A stretch of DNA of 64,000 nucleotides from Diadema setosum (GCF_964275005.1 NC_092695.1:10865697-10929696), one strand, 5' to 3'. Counted from the first letter of the stretch, positions 1 through 13,600 are shown. The notes: generated by a model from the sequence alone, not told the origin. Numbers and translations are program-made.

Positions 1-127
1 TGTTCAATATTTTGCCAGTTATGTGAAACTGTCATGGATCACACATTGTGAAGACATTGTACTATACGCCTATTGGGAGAATCATGCATTATGGCGGAGG
101 CATCAGTCGCCATAGCGACATTTCTAG
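1..127. repeat. End fragment of a dispersed GGTCA-rich repeat
   Basis: The window starts inside the terminal part of the repeat seen complete at 51489-52795. The shared end contains the GGCGGAGGCATCAGTCGCC segment and is followed by a T tract. From 128 to 703 I see only AT-rich intron 6 sequence of gene A. Confidence 0.85.
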
Positions 128-703
128 TTTTTTTTTTTTTTTTATCGTTAGTATAAACACCATCCCTTTAAGTTGCCATTGCAACTCCACTTGCTGAATT
201 GTATTAATTCTTTTCGATATCATAAACTTAAAGGAAGGACGAACATGTATTTAATGTGATTTTGACTTGAAATAAATAACATTTACTGGTGATTGAGTTG
301 TAAAAATAAAAATTTGCTTAAACGTAACGTTACTAACCGCGGAATTGCCTAAACAAGTAAAAAAAAAGTTGAAATGATCATGTTCTACTGGTGAAACCAT
401 AGGACAAGTCATTTGCTTTAAACATTTATCACCTTGTATAAACAGCTAGTTGCTTTTTCGGATTTTGAGATTCTAAAAAAATTTACCTATTTTAAATATT
501 TTCATGTTTGTTTGTTGGTGTTTTATTCTATTTGGGATGAGACCGTGATTACGACTGCGAAGTTCTTTTTTAAACGATATCTATAAGTTGGTTTTTCTGT
601 TTAGATTACATACTTTTTGTACTATAATAGGTATATTCTTAGTTATTTATTTATCTTTTTATAATTATATATACTTAAAATATATGTATTAATTGTAACT
701 TAC

Positions 704-3700
704 CTCATTACCTTTCGCCCTCAGTTCGTCGGCATCCTGGAGTTTTAGGCAGGCAACCAAAACTTCGGAAGTGGACGTATCGCACCCGAAGGCGACCCCC
801 AACTCTCGGGATAGCCTCCTTTCTCTCTCTGGATCGTGCACAAAAGCCCATGGCATAAGGGCACTACCGCTCTGTTTAAGTAACAGATGTACGAATAAAC
901 AAGTAGAAATAGAACAAATGACATAAGCTTTGTCAAAAGCATTCTATCTGACTTTTGCCTCAAAATGACACAGGAAGACATACGTTGATACTGCTAATTT
1001 CATCGCGCAGTCTGAAATCTGAATTACAAGACTGTCATAATATTGTACACATTCACTATATATATACACATATAATTATGTATATATACACACACATATA
1101 TAATATACATATATATATATATATTTATATATATTGTTATGCAACATATTTAAGCATATTATGTATATGTATGTACATTAGATGACTAGTTTCTTTCCAA
1201 AACGTGCTAAATCCACAAAATACCCAAACTTTAATCTGTTAAAAATCAGTGAAGCTGCGTATATTTTCCGAGGCACATTAAAAAAAAGCAACAATATATT
1301 TATGGAGTTCTTTTGATGGGCACAAAGTAGTGTAAGCATGTTAAATAAAGATCCAGGTTTTTGTCCTTACCATTAAAAGGGGGTTTGGCACTTTTTGGGA
1401 TGGAAGTGTTCATTCTTACATGGTATCCATACATTGTATATATATATATATATATATATGTTTGTTGTTGTTGTTGTTTTTTTTTTTTTTGCAGAGTATT
1501 AGACATATATATATATATATATATATATTATAGGTTTTCCCGCCCAATTTCATCAGATTTGCATTCGATTTAATGATGCGAGCATTCATTTTCGAGCGAA
1601 TTCGAATGGTCACCGAGATCAACATTCAAAAAGCTAAAAAGTGTTACGACCAAAATCACTTTGAAAATGATCGCACAAAAGAAACAATCAACTAATGTTC
1701 AGGCGGTTTATTAACAGTGATATTGTGGGTACAGACTCGTAATCGGTTTTCACATCAGTACAATAATGATCAATAGAAACAATTACAAATCGGTAATGGA
1801 ATCACTTACATATTTTGTTATCAAGTAATCCTTTGAAAATGTTCAGATACGATGTTCGATGCACCGATGAATGATCCTTGACGCACAGATGAATGATTCC
1901 TCTGACGTAACTCCAAAGGCACAGGTTGCATTAATCCACGGTATAAATCCGGGGTAAAATCCACGATAGATATCCACGGTATAATGTTCACAGCGAAACG
2001 TGTAAAATCCAGACGTTATGACGACCACGTCCAGTTGATGCGTTGAATGATGATTTACTTTATAATGTCCAGCAAGGAATCCAGCCCGTCACAGCTTTGC
2101 CGTAATAATGTCCGTTGACACTAAAATATGGAGTCTATCTCCAATGTAGGCAAATCAATTCTCTGCAGGCAAAATGTCTCCCAGGCCTTATCTCCACAAA
2201 CACAGTTTGTATAGCAGGTCAGCAGGTATCACAGGACTGACTATAACAAGTCGCTTCAGAGCCAGAAGTGACGTAACTCTCAGAGCAGAGGTGTTGGGTA
2301 CTCTGCCTACTGCAGAATTTCTCCAGCTTATATACTATCCATTCACCCCTTTCTAGTACATTCTGTAATTTTCTCCAACCTGGGGCCACATACCTGAACA
2401 TACTAGCAAGTCCAAATTCCAGGAATCCTGGATGACTCACTGCCTAACAATGTGACTAACATCATTGCCAAAATTAACTACCAATCACATTGGGCTACAA
2501 GGGCAGTGCCTCACTCAGCCAGCACTTCCTAGAATTTTCTGGAATGGGTTAAATCATTCTAGATTGAGTGAGCTATAATGTATTTCCTGTCACATGCATA
2601 CATGTACTGTAGCTACATTGTATACCATGTAGAAAATTCTCCACTGATCTGGTCAACCTGTATGTACTATATCTATATCATATAGAATGTTCTCCATTAT
2701 TCTGGTCACCCTGTGTACATACAATGTGCACATTAAAACAACCATGCATACAACCTTGATACATGTACCTATAACTACTTGTGTGTACATTTGTGACAAT
2801 AGTTTATTCAATTCAATTTCATCAGTATTCGAATTCCTGATTTTGCCACATAAACGTGTAAACAGCGCGTTCAAATTAAAAATGCACGTGAAACGCATTC
2901 AAATTCGCACCAACACATCTGCGATGAACATTAAGGAATTCAAATTAATGAATAGGCAAACATTTACAGCATCTGGGCAGTGTTTTTCGTTGCTGCTCAT
3001 GTTCTTTGTATATTCTCCATTTGTTACAATAATGAGACTGAGAGACTGAACATCGAAATTATGAATAATTATGTAACAGAAAGAATATCCCAATGCAATG
3101 TATCTCACACACATTTCAAACCCCAAACATGACTGAAACAAAATCTATAATACGACTATAATCACACTTGACATATCAATGTTCTCATGTGATCTCTCAT
3201 TATGTTAGCAAAGTCGGAGTTTAACCATTCTGTAAAATAATGTGATAATCCATTTTGATTTGGAAATAAAGTAAAACTAACCGAATTGAAAAAGAAAACG
3301 TGAAAAAGAAATGTTGAAATTCAAATGATAACACTGAACGTTGATGAATTTGGCATTCATCAACATAAGAATTGCATAGATTTACAGGACTTGGTTATGC
3401 TAACTGAATTCGAACGTTTGAAGGTCGAAGTTGTGTGCCTATAAATGAAAGTGAAACTGGTATTCGGTGCGAATTTCACCGTCAATCCAGCTGGCGCGAA
3501 ATTGAATGCCAAATTTGAGCCGTTAAACTGAATGAATTTCTCTCTAAATTGAATGACATAAAATCTAAAAAAAAATGACATAAAATGAAATTGAATACTC
3601 AAGAATGAAAATGAACCGTGAGAGCAGAGCAGTGACAAAAATCCCTTGAATTTGAACGCCTTGTCATTAATTCGAATGCAAATCTGATGAAATTGGACGG

Positions 3701-3709
3701 GAAAACCTA

Positions 3710-3757
<48 letters not shown>

Positions 3758-6700
3758 CATTATTATATGTTTGAGATAAAATATTTGACTTATTTCGCCT
3801 TTTTACTTGCTACCAATGAATCATCTGTCGCCAACGGGTTACACACTTTCTGGTTTGTATAATAAATGATATAGGGACTGCAGCGCTCACCTGTAAGATC
3901 GCTTTACTGAAGAAACCTCGGCTGAGTTTGGAAAGGAGGTGGAAATTGACGTACGTCGCCCCGGCACTTTGCCCGAAAATAGTGATGTCATCTTTGTTAC
4001 CATCAAATGCTGAAAAAGTGTTGAGAGTGATAAAGTTGATGGTTGAGGAATGATGTATACAAAATTAGGTACGGCGCATAATCACGCGCGCAAGTTTTAC
4101 AGTCGTAATTTGCAGCACTGGTTTTAAATAGAAAGCCACTACAATTTCAGTTTTGTGTGTTTGTTTTGTTTGTTTGTTTGTTTGCTTGTTTGTTTTGTTT
4201 TGTTTTTTGTTTTTGTTTTTGCAAAGAGTATCAGACAGCAATCAGGCAACCTAGGGTGATGGTTTGCTTCCTTTATGGCTGAATGAGAGAAAAAAAAAAG
4301 CGCATTTAATGTATCTTGCTCAAGGGAGATTCTTTGCTAACAACGAAATATAAATAAGGAGAGAATATAAAAAGTTGAATTTTGACAAAGAACAAATTAA
4401 CAATATTATGATCACTAATTCCGTCGAGTCATGTTTGATGTCGTGTTTGCATTACATTAAACTGCACTTTTCCATTTTATTCAGCCGAAATTCATTTATT
4501 CGTGTTTACACTCTCAAGTAGGCCTATCACTAAAACGTTGTCCCGTTTCGCAGGACCTTCCCCTCCCCACTCAGGTAGTCATTAAGTTTTGTACCGCATG
4601 AGGGTTTCTGTTTCTTTCCCGGGGGAAGGGGGAGCATTACATTTTAGAATCTCAATTTGGATATTAAAAAATCCTGAAAAATCATTGAGATAGGAGGTCT
4701 TTTCTCAACATATTAATTTTTAATCACGGGCAGTATTGTACTTCAGCAATAAGAACAACAAAAACAACAAAGATAGATGGTTTCAGCATGTCCTTGCAGG
4801 TTACATATAACAGTGTTATGAAGTAAATAAAAAGTAATAGACATTGTTGACAAAATTTGATTTTTTTTTCTGTTGAACAAAGTAAAAATAAAGTTTGAAT
4901 TGAAATGGAAAAATTGAATTGTGAAGAGGAAATTTAATACAGTATATATAATACATATATCCACACAGAAAGTGAATATAAATTGCAATATACAAAGATA
5001 GAGAGAGAAAATAAAAAAGTGACTCGGTTTGTATATAAAATCCTGATATTTGATTGAAGATGAGCACCTGTCAATCCAATTGGGTATCTCATGTTGAATT
5101 TTCTTACCCTCGATGTTGTTATAAATCCATTCCAGTGCAGCGACCTGATCCAGCATACCATAATTTCCTGGTGCCACATCGTCCTCTGGAAAAATAAAAA
5201 AAAAAAGGAAAATGATAGGAAAGAGAGAGAGAGAGAAAAAAAAAAAGAAAAGAAAAAGCAGCATTCAGTTGGAGAGAAAAGTAAAGTGAATGGGAAACAA
5301 AACAAGGAGGAATGAAATCGGCTAAGACAACAGGACATGATGGCGGATGATGGAATACGACGAAAGAACATTTTAAATGACTACAGTAGGTAGATATACG
5401 AATTTAAAAGTTGTTTAATTGTACATAAATGTTAAAAAAATAATTCTTTAGTTTGCACCAATAATAACTCATGACTTGGTTACTACACGTCTTGCACGTT
5501 ACTGAAGTGTAGAGATTCTGTATTACAATAATTCATAATAAATGGATTAAATCACACTGTCATAAAGATTTACCGAAATTGTCAATGATAAAATAAGTGA
5601 TTTTAGACTAGTCAATACTCCAGTTGGTCCTTAATATCATGTGAGAAATGTAATTTAAATAATAATCCCAAGTTTTTGCACACATTGATTAATACAACGA
5701 AAAGTATAATATAATTTTATATTGCACTTTTTCAAATTTCACTGTAGACAGGCTGATTAATCACTGCATCATCTTTTCCGGTTAAACAGGTTGGCGTCAT
5801 TAGCAAATACAACAACGGATAGAATATCACATGTTGAAATCAGTAATATCATACATTATAAAATTATTAAAAAGATACAGTGACCCGAAATTTGATCCTT
5901 GTGGCACAACCAACGAAATAACTATAAATTGCAAATAAGATTTGTCTTTGCAAACACGCAAGAAATTGACAATCATCCACTTTCTCAGGTTTGAGTTTCT
6001 TCAGTTTGTCTCCCTCTACAAATGATCCACTTTCATCATCCACTTTCTGATATCGCAAGAATACTTACCTGTTGAAAATTGTGCGAAGATGCCTAAGCGA
6101 TAGTTTATCGCTACTACTATGACGTCACCAACAGTGACCAATGGGATACCACTATAGTCATGCGTCATGGCCGTTCCCTCGCTGACACCTCCCCCGTGAA
6201 TCCATACCATCACAGGAGTACCAGGTTCCTGTAATATAATATAATATGATATAATATGATATAATGTAATATATTATAATATAATATGATAATGGAATTA
6301 TATGATATATAGTATGTCATAATATGATGAACACTCACACACATATATATATATTTACATAATCTATTCAAAAAATCATTATTTCCCGTCACTTGTCACA
6401 CACAATTCATGCAAAATCAAAGTGTTCATTTATGTTTAATAATTGGTAGCTTTTCATTATAAACTTATCTCTTCACTTACTGTATATGTATGATATTTTA
6501 GTTACCCTGTATGATATTGCCTTATCTGATCTATAACATGTCATGTTGTATTGCTATGGAATTCTCACTGAAGCGCTTAAGATTCTATTATCCACTTGAT
6601 ACCAGCACAGACTATGCATTTGTGCTCTCACGTTAGCCCTAATATCATTGAACAGAATATTAAGATGGAGGGGTACACGGGTTATCCATTATTTAAGTGT

Positions 6701-8151
6701 TTCAACTTACATTGCCCCTCTTTGTGTATGTGTATGTGTGTGTGTGTGTGTATGTGTGTTTGTGTGTTTTTATGACCATCAAAATTCATCCGTAACAAGA
6801 AAACGAATTGACGGCCGAAATTTGATATGGCTGTAAACCATACTATAAAAATCTCAAACACATAAAAAGAAGGCATTTTGTATACACATGAATATACTCT
6901 GGCAGTTGTCGGGGTAATCTTACTGTACTTGATATCTCTTTCGCTTCAGTTTTTATTCTTACAGTCCAATGACTGAAGAAAAACATTTCTCTTCTCGTCT
7001 TCACTCTTGGTTGTCTTTCGTCGGAGTACTGGGTAGGTGGAGTGTTATAATGACTCAGGAAGAAGAAAAGAACCCCAACATCTCCCCAACGAAACCGAAG
7101 AAGGAATAGACAACTAATGTGGTAAAATTAACATAATCCCTACACACACGTACCCACAACCATTACGAAATTCATACTTAGTAAGTATGTAATTATAAAG
7201 ACATCAGTCTATTAATACAGCATCTTCCAGTGTATGTACATTGTCACGAATTAATGCAGAACACAGATTACCACCCACTCCTTTTGTGAATGTTGGGCTG
7301 AAGAAGGTGATCATGACCTTATCCCATGTATGACAAGCTAAAGAGATATCAAAGAAACTAGTGTGAAAGAAAGACCATACCGACCTTTCCAGGAACAGTA
7401 CCGTCCTAAAAAGTCAGAAAAGATGATCGTGCTGTATCGCCCATTCTTCTACTACCGATGACATGGAAAGCAACATTGAATTTTTACTTTTACAGATAGT
7501 GTCATTTATTTCAGAACACATTTTATGTGTGTGTGTGATGTGTCCTTCCCATGTTAAAGCTATATTCAGTTATTACCCTTTGGCTGGGGGCATAGATGTT
7601 CAAGTACAGACAGTCCTCTGAGGTGAAGGGGTATAAACCCCCAAACGGATCTTGCACACAGGACGCTGAGAACTCGGTAGCATTTCTTTCGCCTGTCCAC
7701 GAATCCTTTGGTAGTGGTGGAGCGAATCGCTCTGGCGGCTCAGCAAAGGGTACTCCCTGCATGCAGAAGAAGTAAATGAACCTTCTTTCAACATTAACAC
7801 ACTGTGATACGGTAAACATTGTAAAGACCACAAATTATAGTAAATAGTAAATTCAAACCGCATTCTTTCGGTTCCAATTGTCTTGAGAAACTTTGCTTTA
7901 TTTTTATTTACTGCAAATTTTTGGTTTTAAGAGGAGAACGCAAAGACTGGATGTAGAGAATGACCGTATGTCGGTTAATGATGACTTACCAGAAATACGT
8001 CGACATCGCGAGTCTTATTGATGAACGTGTCTTCGCTGAAGCGGACAGTCTTTCCGACGAGGATTCCCTCATTGACTGTCACTCGAGGATTTTGTGCATC
8101 CACCGCCTCGAGGACAGTAAAAACTGCCAGTGCAATGAGAAATGTCTTCAT
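704..8151 (-). CDS. Gene A: cholinesterase-like carboxylesterase, exons 1-6 (partial)
   Basis: Predicted secreted type-B carboxylesterase (alpha/beta hydrolase). Exons: 7990-8151, 7577-7756, 6069-6228, 5108-5185, 3891-4009 and 704-871, giving 289 residues; exons 7-10 lie beyond the left edge. The ATG at 8149-8151 opens a signal peptide ([19 protein letters not shown]) followed by the mature start QNPRV. Visible family landmarks are [11 protein letters not shown] (exon 2), SEDCLYLN with Cys87 and Cys103, WIHGGG (oxyanion hole, residues 123-128), GNYGMLDQ (exon 4) and the nucleophile elbow GQSAG with Ser208 (exon 5). Exon 6 holds the FGC...ACL disulfide loop. All introns are GT-AG and in the same phase as in genes C and D. 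It is the recent twin of gene D, differing at 8 residues. Glu and His of the triad would be in the missing exons, so activity cannot be judged here. Confidence 0.92.
1051..1532. repeat. AT microsatellites in intron 5 of gene A
   Basis: TA/CA dinucleotide tracts run at 1051-1135. At 1436-1532 a compound tract of (TA)n, (TTG)n, poly-T and (TA)n directly abuts the TIR element that begins at 1533. Copy 2 has longer tracts at the same place (54086-54192). Confidence 0.85.
1533..3707. mobile_element. TIR element (nonautonomous DNA transposon), copy 1, split by a solo LTR
   Basis: The ends are inverted repeats of about 36 bp: GGTTTTCCCGCCCAATTTCA on the left and its near complement at 3672-3707, each flanked by TA. 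Without the inserted LTR it is about 1.0 kb. It has no coding capacity. The interior is full of short variants of TTCAAATTCG and AAATTGAAT. The counterpart in copy 2 is 54195-55360. A TA duplication suggests a Tc1/mariner-like mobiliser, which is an inference. Confidence 0.75.
1642..2798 (-). mobile_element. Solo LTR of an LTR retrotransposon
   Basis: Read on the minus strand, the segment begins TGTCACAAATG and ends GTCGTAACA, the usual TG...CA ends. It carries a TATA-like GTATATAAGC near 2330-2340 and an AATAAA signal near 1710, about 65 bases before its end, which is the normal U3-R-U5 order. Flanks AAAG (1638-1641) and ATAG (2799-2802) are a 4 bp target duplication with one mismatch. Copy 2 shows the unoccupied site at 54296-54304. 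There is no internal retroelement sequence, so one LTR is left after recombination. Confidence 0.8.
3711..3765. repeat. (ATT)n microsatellite
   Basis: Trinucleotide ATT repeats abut the right end of the TIR element; a tract of similar length sits at 55363-55412 in copy 2. Confidence 0.9.
5745..5960 (-). mobile_element. Relic of a LINE reverse transcriptase in intron 3 of gene A
   Basis: On the minus strand, different frames still read [13 protein letters not shown], resembling the GVPQGS(I)LGPLLF block of LINE reverse transcriptases, and then FANDANLF, resembling the catalytic FADD box with Asp changed to Asn. Stops and frame changes separate them. The same relic occurs at 57390-57610, so it predates the segmental duplication. 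Confidence 0.55.
6229..6300. repeat. Degenerate ATAAT repeat next to exon 3 acceptor
   Basis: ATAAT/ATATG pentamer-like repeats begin one base from the exon 3 acceptor AG of gene A. The matching tract in copy 2 is 57871-57945 and has a different length. Confidence 0.75.
6722..6768. repeat. (GT)n microsatellite in intron 2 of gene A
   Basis: Interrupted TG dinucleotide tract; copy 2 carries the equivalent at 58243-58282. Confidence 0.85.
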
Positions 8152-9224
8152 TGTAAAACCATATCCCGGTTCTATTACTACAGTCGTTTTAGGGCTGTAC
8201 CATTCGCAGGAGGCAAAAATTAATGTGGGGGCAAGGTGGTACACGTACAAGCTCTATGAGTTGAGTTTCTTGAGGCAGGACCAGCTCCTTTCGTCGTTTC
8301 AACAAACAAACGTAACGATTGTTATGCAAAATTGGAACTTTAATCCTCAGAACAAACACTGGCCCTGGTCTTATGTAAGAACTGCCAACAGAGCAGAATG
8401 ATACTCATGGTGACTTGTGTTAATTTCCCACTTTCTGCATTCCCTAATCTCTGTCATGATGTTTTTTTAATCATTTTAATCTTCATAATCTACTACAAGC
8501 ATACTCTATGATGCACACTTACACACACGGATTTTAATTCTATGGGAACAAGGTTCGTCTTTTTCGCACATTACATCTTGAATGACGTCATCCGCCATAT
8601 TATGTGCTAAATGATAGAGTGAGCATGGCGGAGACATTATTATGTTACAAAGGTGCGCCAGTATCGATGACTGGATCATTCATGTGTATGTTCGTGCTCA
8701 AGATTCAAAGACTTCGTTGCATGAATGAAACGCCCAAACAGAATAGTTAGCCTTTGAATTCATTTCTCATCAGCGTGCTATTATAGATTCTATACTGAAT
8801 TCCTGTTGTTGCTGGAAAGCAGCTCTAAAAGTACTGCCTACAGTCATGTGATAGTAAAGTGCTTCTTTGAGCAAATATGGAAGTACTGTGCAATGGATCG
8901 AATCTGTCTACAAGGCCGTATAACAAAGCAGAAAGTTCGGCGGAGGGGGCAAACAACTCTCTCATTCAGCTGCCACTGATGCTGTCCCACCATTTTTTTT
9001 TTGTTTTGCCCGGTCTCTCAGCATTTGTGTGATGTGACCGAGTGGATTGGCCTACGTTCTTGAGTATGGCGCCATGTAAATACAGACAAGAACGCAAAAA
9101 TAACTACAGCTAGCTTTAAAATGGTTGTAGGGGCCCCTGACGCCGAGCGTTGAACGTGTAACGTTATATCAGCTAGCACACACTTGCACCACCTGTGATT
9201 GTAATGCAACGCTCAATGTAAAAT

Positions 9225-9570
9225 CGACCTTACGTGTAACACTTTTTCACCCTAAATAAACTAGCGACCCCAAATGTAATACATTTCAATCCTAAATGTA
9301 ATAATTGAGTCAACCCAAAATGTAACATATTTTAACCCTAAATATGATATCAGGCTTTAATATATATACATCCTAACCGAAAATGTAATATCAGCCCTAA
9401 ATGTAATAGGGCCTCACATCCGAACCCTAAACGTAATACAGTTTACCCTAAATAAAATGTTAACCATGTAAATGTAATACCAACCGTAAATGTAATATCG
9501 ACCTTTAATGAATCACGCGTTAACCGTAAATGTTTTATAAACCTTAACCGGAATACCTTTTAACCCTAAT
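9225..9570. repeat. Degenerate minisatellite, AACCCTAAATGTAAT-like units
   Basis: About 15 diverged units of roughly 15-25 bases, alternating ACCCTAAA-like and TGTAATA-like halves. It is shared with 61548-61905. The CCCTAA core recalls telomeric repeats, but the unit is longer and strongly diverged. Confidence 0.7.
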
Positions 9571-10496
9571 ATGCCTCCGACACTAAACTCAATCTAATCA
9601 GGTTATCCATAACTGTAATACATTTTAAGTTTAGATATAATATCGACCATTGCATTTGTATTGCTAAAATTTACTTAATTAGGTACCTAAGGAGACAAAC
9701 CTGTGCCATTTAACTTCCCTTCTTCTGCTGTGACAGGATTTTGTTTTCAATGCATTATTCGTTTCAACTTTGTGTTAGGTCCAGACATTTTTGTCAATAA
9801 ACATTTTGTTTCTGTTATCTCACAGTAACAAAAACAGATTTGAGAAATATTGCGGAAAGGCTTTCATTGGCATGATTGGCGTGAAAACCTTTTTATTTAT
9901 TTCTATGTGTTTATTGATATGCCAATGATTCAGCAGTTTCAAATACGGTACTTAAACTTATCAATGAGGTACATGACAAGAGCTAGTAGTAGCTCCTTGC
10001 ATCGACTTGAATAAGATGATTTCTGCAACCAACTGTACTCCATCATTGACAGTCCTAAAATGTGGGTATCTCAGTATTCCTAACATCAAAGTGCTCTCGA
10101 TGGAATACACCCTGTATGCAGAATTTGTTGGTGCAAAATGGACCGATAAATGTGGTTATCCATTAAACATGAATAATGCCAAAGATCTTTCTTTCCTTTA
10201 CCCATGATAAATTTTAAGGTGATATTCTGAATGCAGGTATTATCGACTTACCGTGATGAGTTTAAAATAAAAAAATAATGAAGGTGATCCGTGTGGAGGA
10301 GGGGTGTACGAGATTTGAATGTTAAGCATGCTCATGGAGGTTCACCCGACGTTGTGAAAAGAAGTGTACGAAAACGAACATTCTGTAAAAATCAACAGTA
10401 GCCAAACTCTTTTCTGGTTTGGAAGACCCTGACTGACATCAGCACACCTTCAAACAAAAAACACTTGTGTTGACTATTAAATATATAGATGTTTAT

Positions 10497-10512
10497 ATCT
10501 ATATCTATATAC

Positions 10513-10567
<55 letters not shown>

Positions 10568-10615
10568 CATATACATATATACATATATATATATATACAC
10601 ATATATATATATATC
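10497..10615. repeat. (TA)n microsatellite
   Basis: Long TA tract with CA and TG interruptions. Copy 2 has a much longer version at 62815-63033. Confidence 0.9.
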
Positions 10616-10660
10616 TTAACAGTGATTATAATGTTGTTTGTAGTCCGTGTGTTGGTACCA

Positions 10661-10663
<3 letters not shown>

Positions 10664-10692
<29 letters not shown>

Positions 10693-13600
10693 ATGGTATT
10701 TTATTGAAGTATTCATGTCTCCCAGTCATACGACTGAATTGCACATAGAATTACATCATAAAAGAGACAATAGATATTACAAAAAAGGTATTCATACAAA
10801 TGAAACACGTAAAAACTGACATCAAGAAACGAGGTCATACGACAGGACATGTAAACCTACAGACTGGGCAAGCCGTAAACATAACCTCACAACAAAACAC
10901 AGATGATCAGGGTTCGGTATTCACACACTCTCTTTCGACACCTGCCTCACACACTATCACACGCCCTTTCGCTCTTTGTCACTTTCACTGGCTCTTTCTG
11001 TCATGTTTTGCATACGCACCACTGATACGCTCACACGATGAATTAGTACATTATGAGACCTGCTGATTTCCTATTCTCGTTACACCCCAGTGATCACTCT
11101 CGTGCACCTAATCATCAAAGCCTATACTGATCAATGAGATTCTTCTCGGGAGATATGCACAATGAATGCCTATTGAAATATATTGCACTGAATTAATTAC
11201 GGGGGATTCTAAAATGTGCAAAGTATATATAATTCCACTCCCAAACAAATAGGGTGAAAAACAGCAAAACATGTTCCAGACAATGAATTGGTGTAGTTGA
11301 GCAGAGATAAATAGAAGAATGAGGAAAGAGGGGCATGGGTGGGAAGGAGAGATAGGGCGGAAAAAACAGGGAGGATAAAAAAGAAGGAAATAAGAAGGTG
11401 TACACCAACAGAGCGCCTATACAATATTGGGTGGGATATACATGCCTGCGAGAACCAAGGGAGGTTAAGAGAGAAATAGGAATCTGAGTGTCGGCTGCAG
11501 CAAGTATTACACAGTTCTGCGAGGCACGTGACACCTGTACACTGTGTATCATAACAAACAGATTATCCAATAATTGAAATAACACGCAGAATTAACGCTT
11601 TCATAAGTGTAAGCCACAGACTCTACACACGTACATTATACCTCTTTACACAAAAGATATCATCTTTGTGGTGTAAATAGGAAGAAATAAGAGGTATCAC
11701 ATCAATGGGCATAAAATTGATCAAAGTGACACGAAACTCATTATCCGAATACGACATGCGACATAATGTTGGGTAAACTAGTTCTTCTTCTCGTAAAATA
11801 AGTGTATACAGTTAAATGAGATTATCATTGCATTGAAAAAAAAAAACCCATATTACAATCATACAGTACAAAAAGCATTGCTTAAAGCCGAATATGAGAG
11901 AAGCCGGAAAGGCCAAGAGAAAACGGGAAATAGGAGTATACATCGTAACATACACACAACGGGAAATAAAAACCTACCCATTGCAAATCAAAAGCTACAA
12001 AATGAAATGTCATATAAACCCCGCATCATTGTATAAACAAATCATCGATGCAGTATAGACGTGTAGATAAAAGGGGGACAACCAGTCAATGGTCATAAAA
12101 CTTGATCAAAATATCGTTGGTTCGTCATCCAAATACACGTGCACCAAAGATTGTTTTGCGTGAGATTATTATACTTCTCGTGACATGAAAATGCTGTATA
12201 TAGTATCGTACAAAGAAAGCAATGATACGGTAAAGCACAAGGGGCTGCATAAAATACCATTATGAGTAAAGGTACAATTATGATAACAATTTCCGAGCCT
12301 AAGAGACGACTTTTGCTCACAATACAAGGAAACATTACAAGGAAGTAATATTTGCCGATGAACATGATGCAAAACAAACGTAAGACCTGTATAACATCAT
12401 TTGGAATTCAGTAGTTTAGTCATGAATGGTACCGGGCTATTTTTGTAACGGTTGGTGCGGCACCTAGGTTCTTTGTACAACTTTGTATTTCTTGAAGATC
12501 TTGCGCAATCGTTAAGCATGAACCAGTTTTTTCCAATCTCTAGTTTAGTGGAAGACTTGGCAAAGGAGAGGCAGAGTTTGACACGCCTTGAGGCCAAGTC
12601 CTGAATCCCCGCTAGCTCGAGTGAAGTGCAATAGGAATTTCCAGGGAAGATAATTCTCAGTGCTCGTTTCTGGATACGTTCGATGGCGGATGACTGAGCG
12701 ACAGTAAGCCCGGAGTGCCAGACAGGGGAGGCATATTCCAGGAGGGGTCTGATGTATCCAGTGCATACTGTCATAAGGTCAGCAGGAGGAAGTCGGAATT
12801 GTTTCAGTCTGCGGAGCATGTACAGGCGAGAGGCTGCGCGTGACGTAATGGAGGACACATGGTGATTCCATTTAAGGTCGCTTTGGATAGCCACACCGAG
12901 CAATTTCATGACTGACACTTCCTTCAGAACATCGTTGCACAGAATGAGATCAAGATCAGGTGGTGGCGTTTTGCGACACGCATAATGTGGCACTTGTGTG
13001 GATTTAGCATGACATTATTGTGACCACACCAAACTTCCAGGTCACACAAAACAGGTTGCAGGGACACACTGGGCGTAGCACCACTGATTTCAACAGCGCC
13101 AAGGGACATATCGTCTACATATTTCCACCGACGAATTGAGGAATCACGCAGTGCATCATCAATGAGAACTAGAAACAGTAGGGGACCAAGACGGATGCCT
13201 TGAGGGACACCAGCCGACATCGCTCTTGGAGGTGAGAGGACGCCTCGGTAACGAACTTGATTTTGTCTGTCCGTCAGGAAACTGCCCGTCCATTCAATCA
13301 ACCATGGAGCCACGCCGGAAGCGAACAGTTTCTGCATCACGACTGAGTGGTCTACCCGGTCGAAAGCGCGAGTGAAGTCAGTAGAGACGATGGAAGTGAT
13401 GGATTTAGGGCGATCAGCGTTTTCACACAGGAAGTTGTAGATGTCAACAAGACATTGCGCTGTGGAGCGACCTGCTCTGGCACCATATTGGTTCGGGTCT
13501 AACTGATGATTCAGGTGACGCAACAGATGGCGATAAACAAAAATCTCAGCTATCTTCGCAAAGTGATCAGTCAGGGAGATCGGCCTATGTTTCTCAATCG

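Larger units (their letters stand above)
8152..10663. other. 5' flank of gene A
   Basis: No further gene is seen. The first 400 bases upstream of the ATG are shared with the 5' flanks of genes B (from 24547), C (from about 41580) and D. I see no convincing TATA box here, unlike gene C. The interval contains the degenerate minisatellite at 9225-9570 and an AT tract at 10497-10615. The unoccupied site for the copy 2 TIR element is the TA at 8608-8609. Confidence 0.7.

Noticed and set aside
955..1185. Open frame of 76 codons on the plus strand
   Set aside because: Mostly translated TA/CA microsatellite; the copy 2 tract has another length and breaks the frame.
10007..10207. 66-codon plus-strand frame upstream of gene A
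   Set aside because: The twin sequence at 62330-62525 has a TAG where copy 1 has TAT, and no family resemblance is seen.
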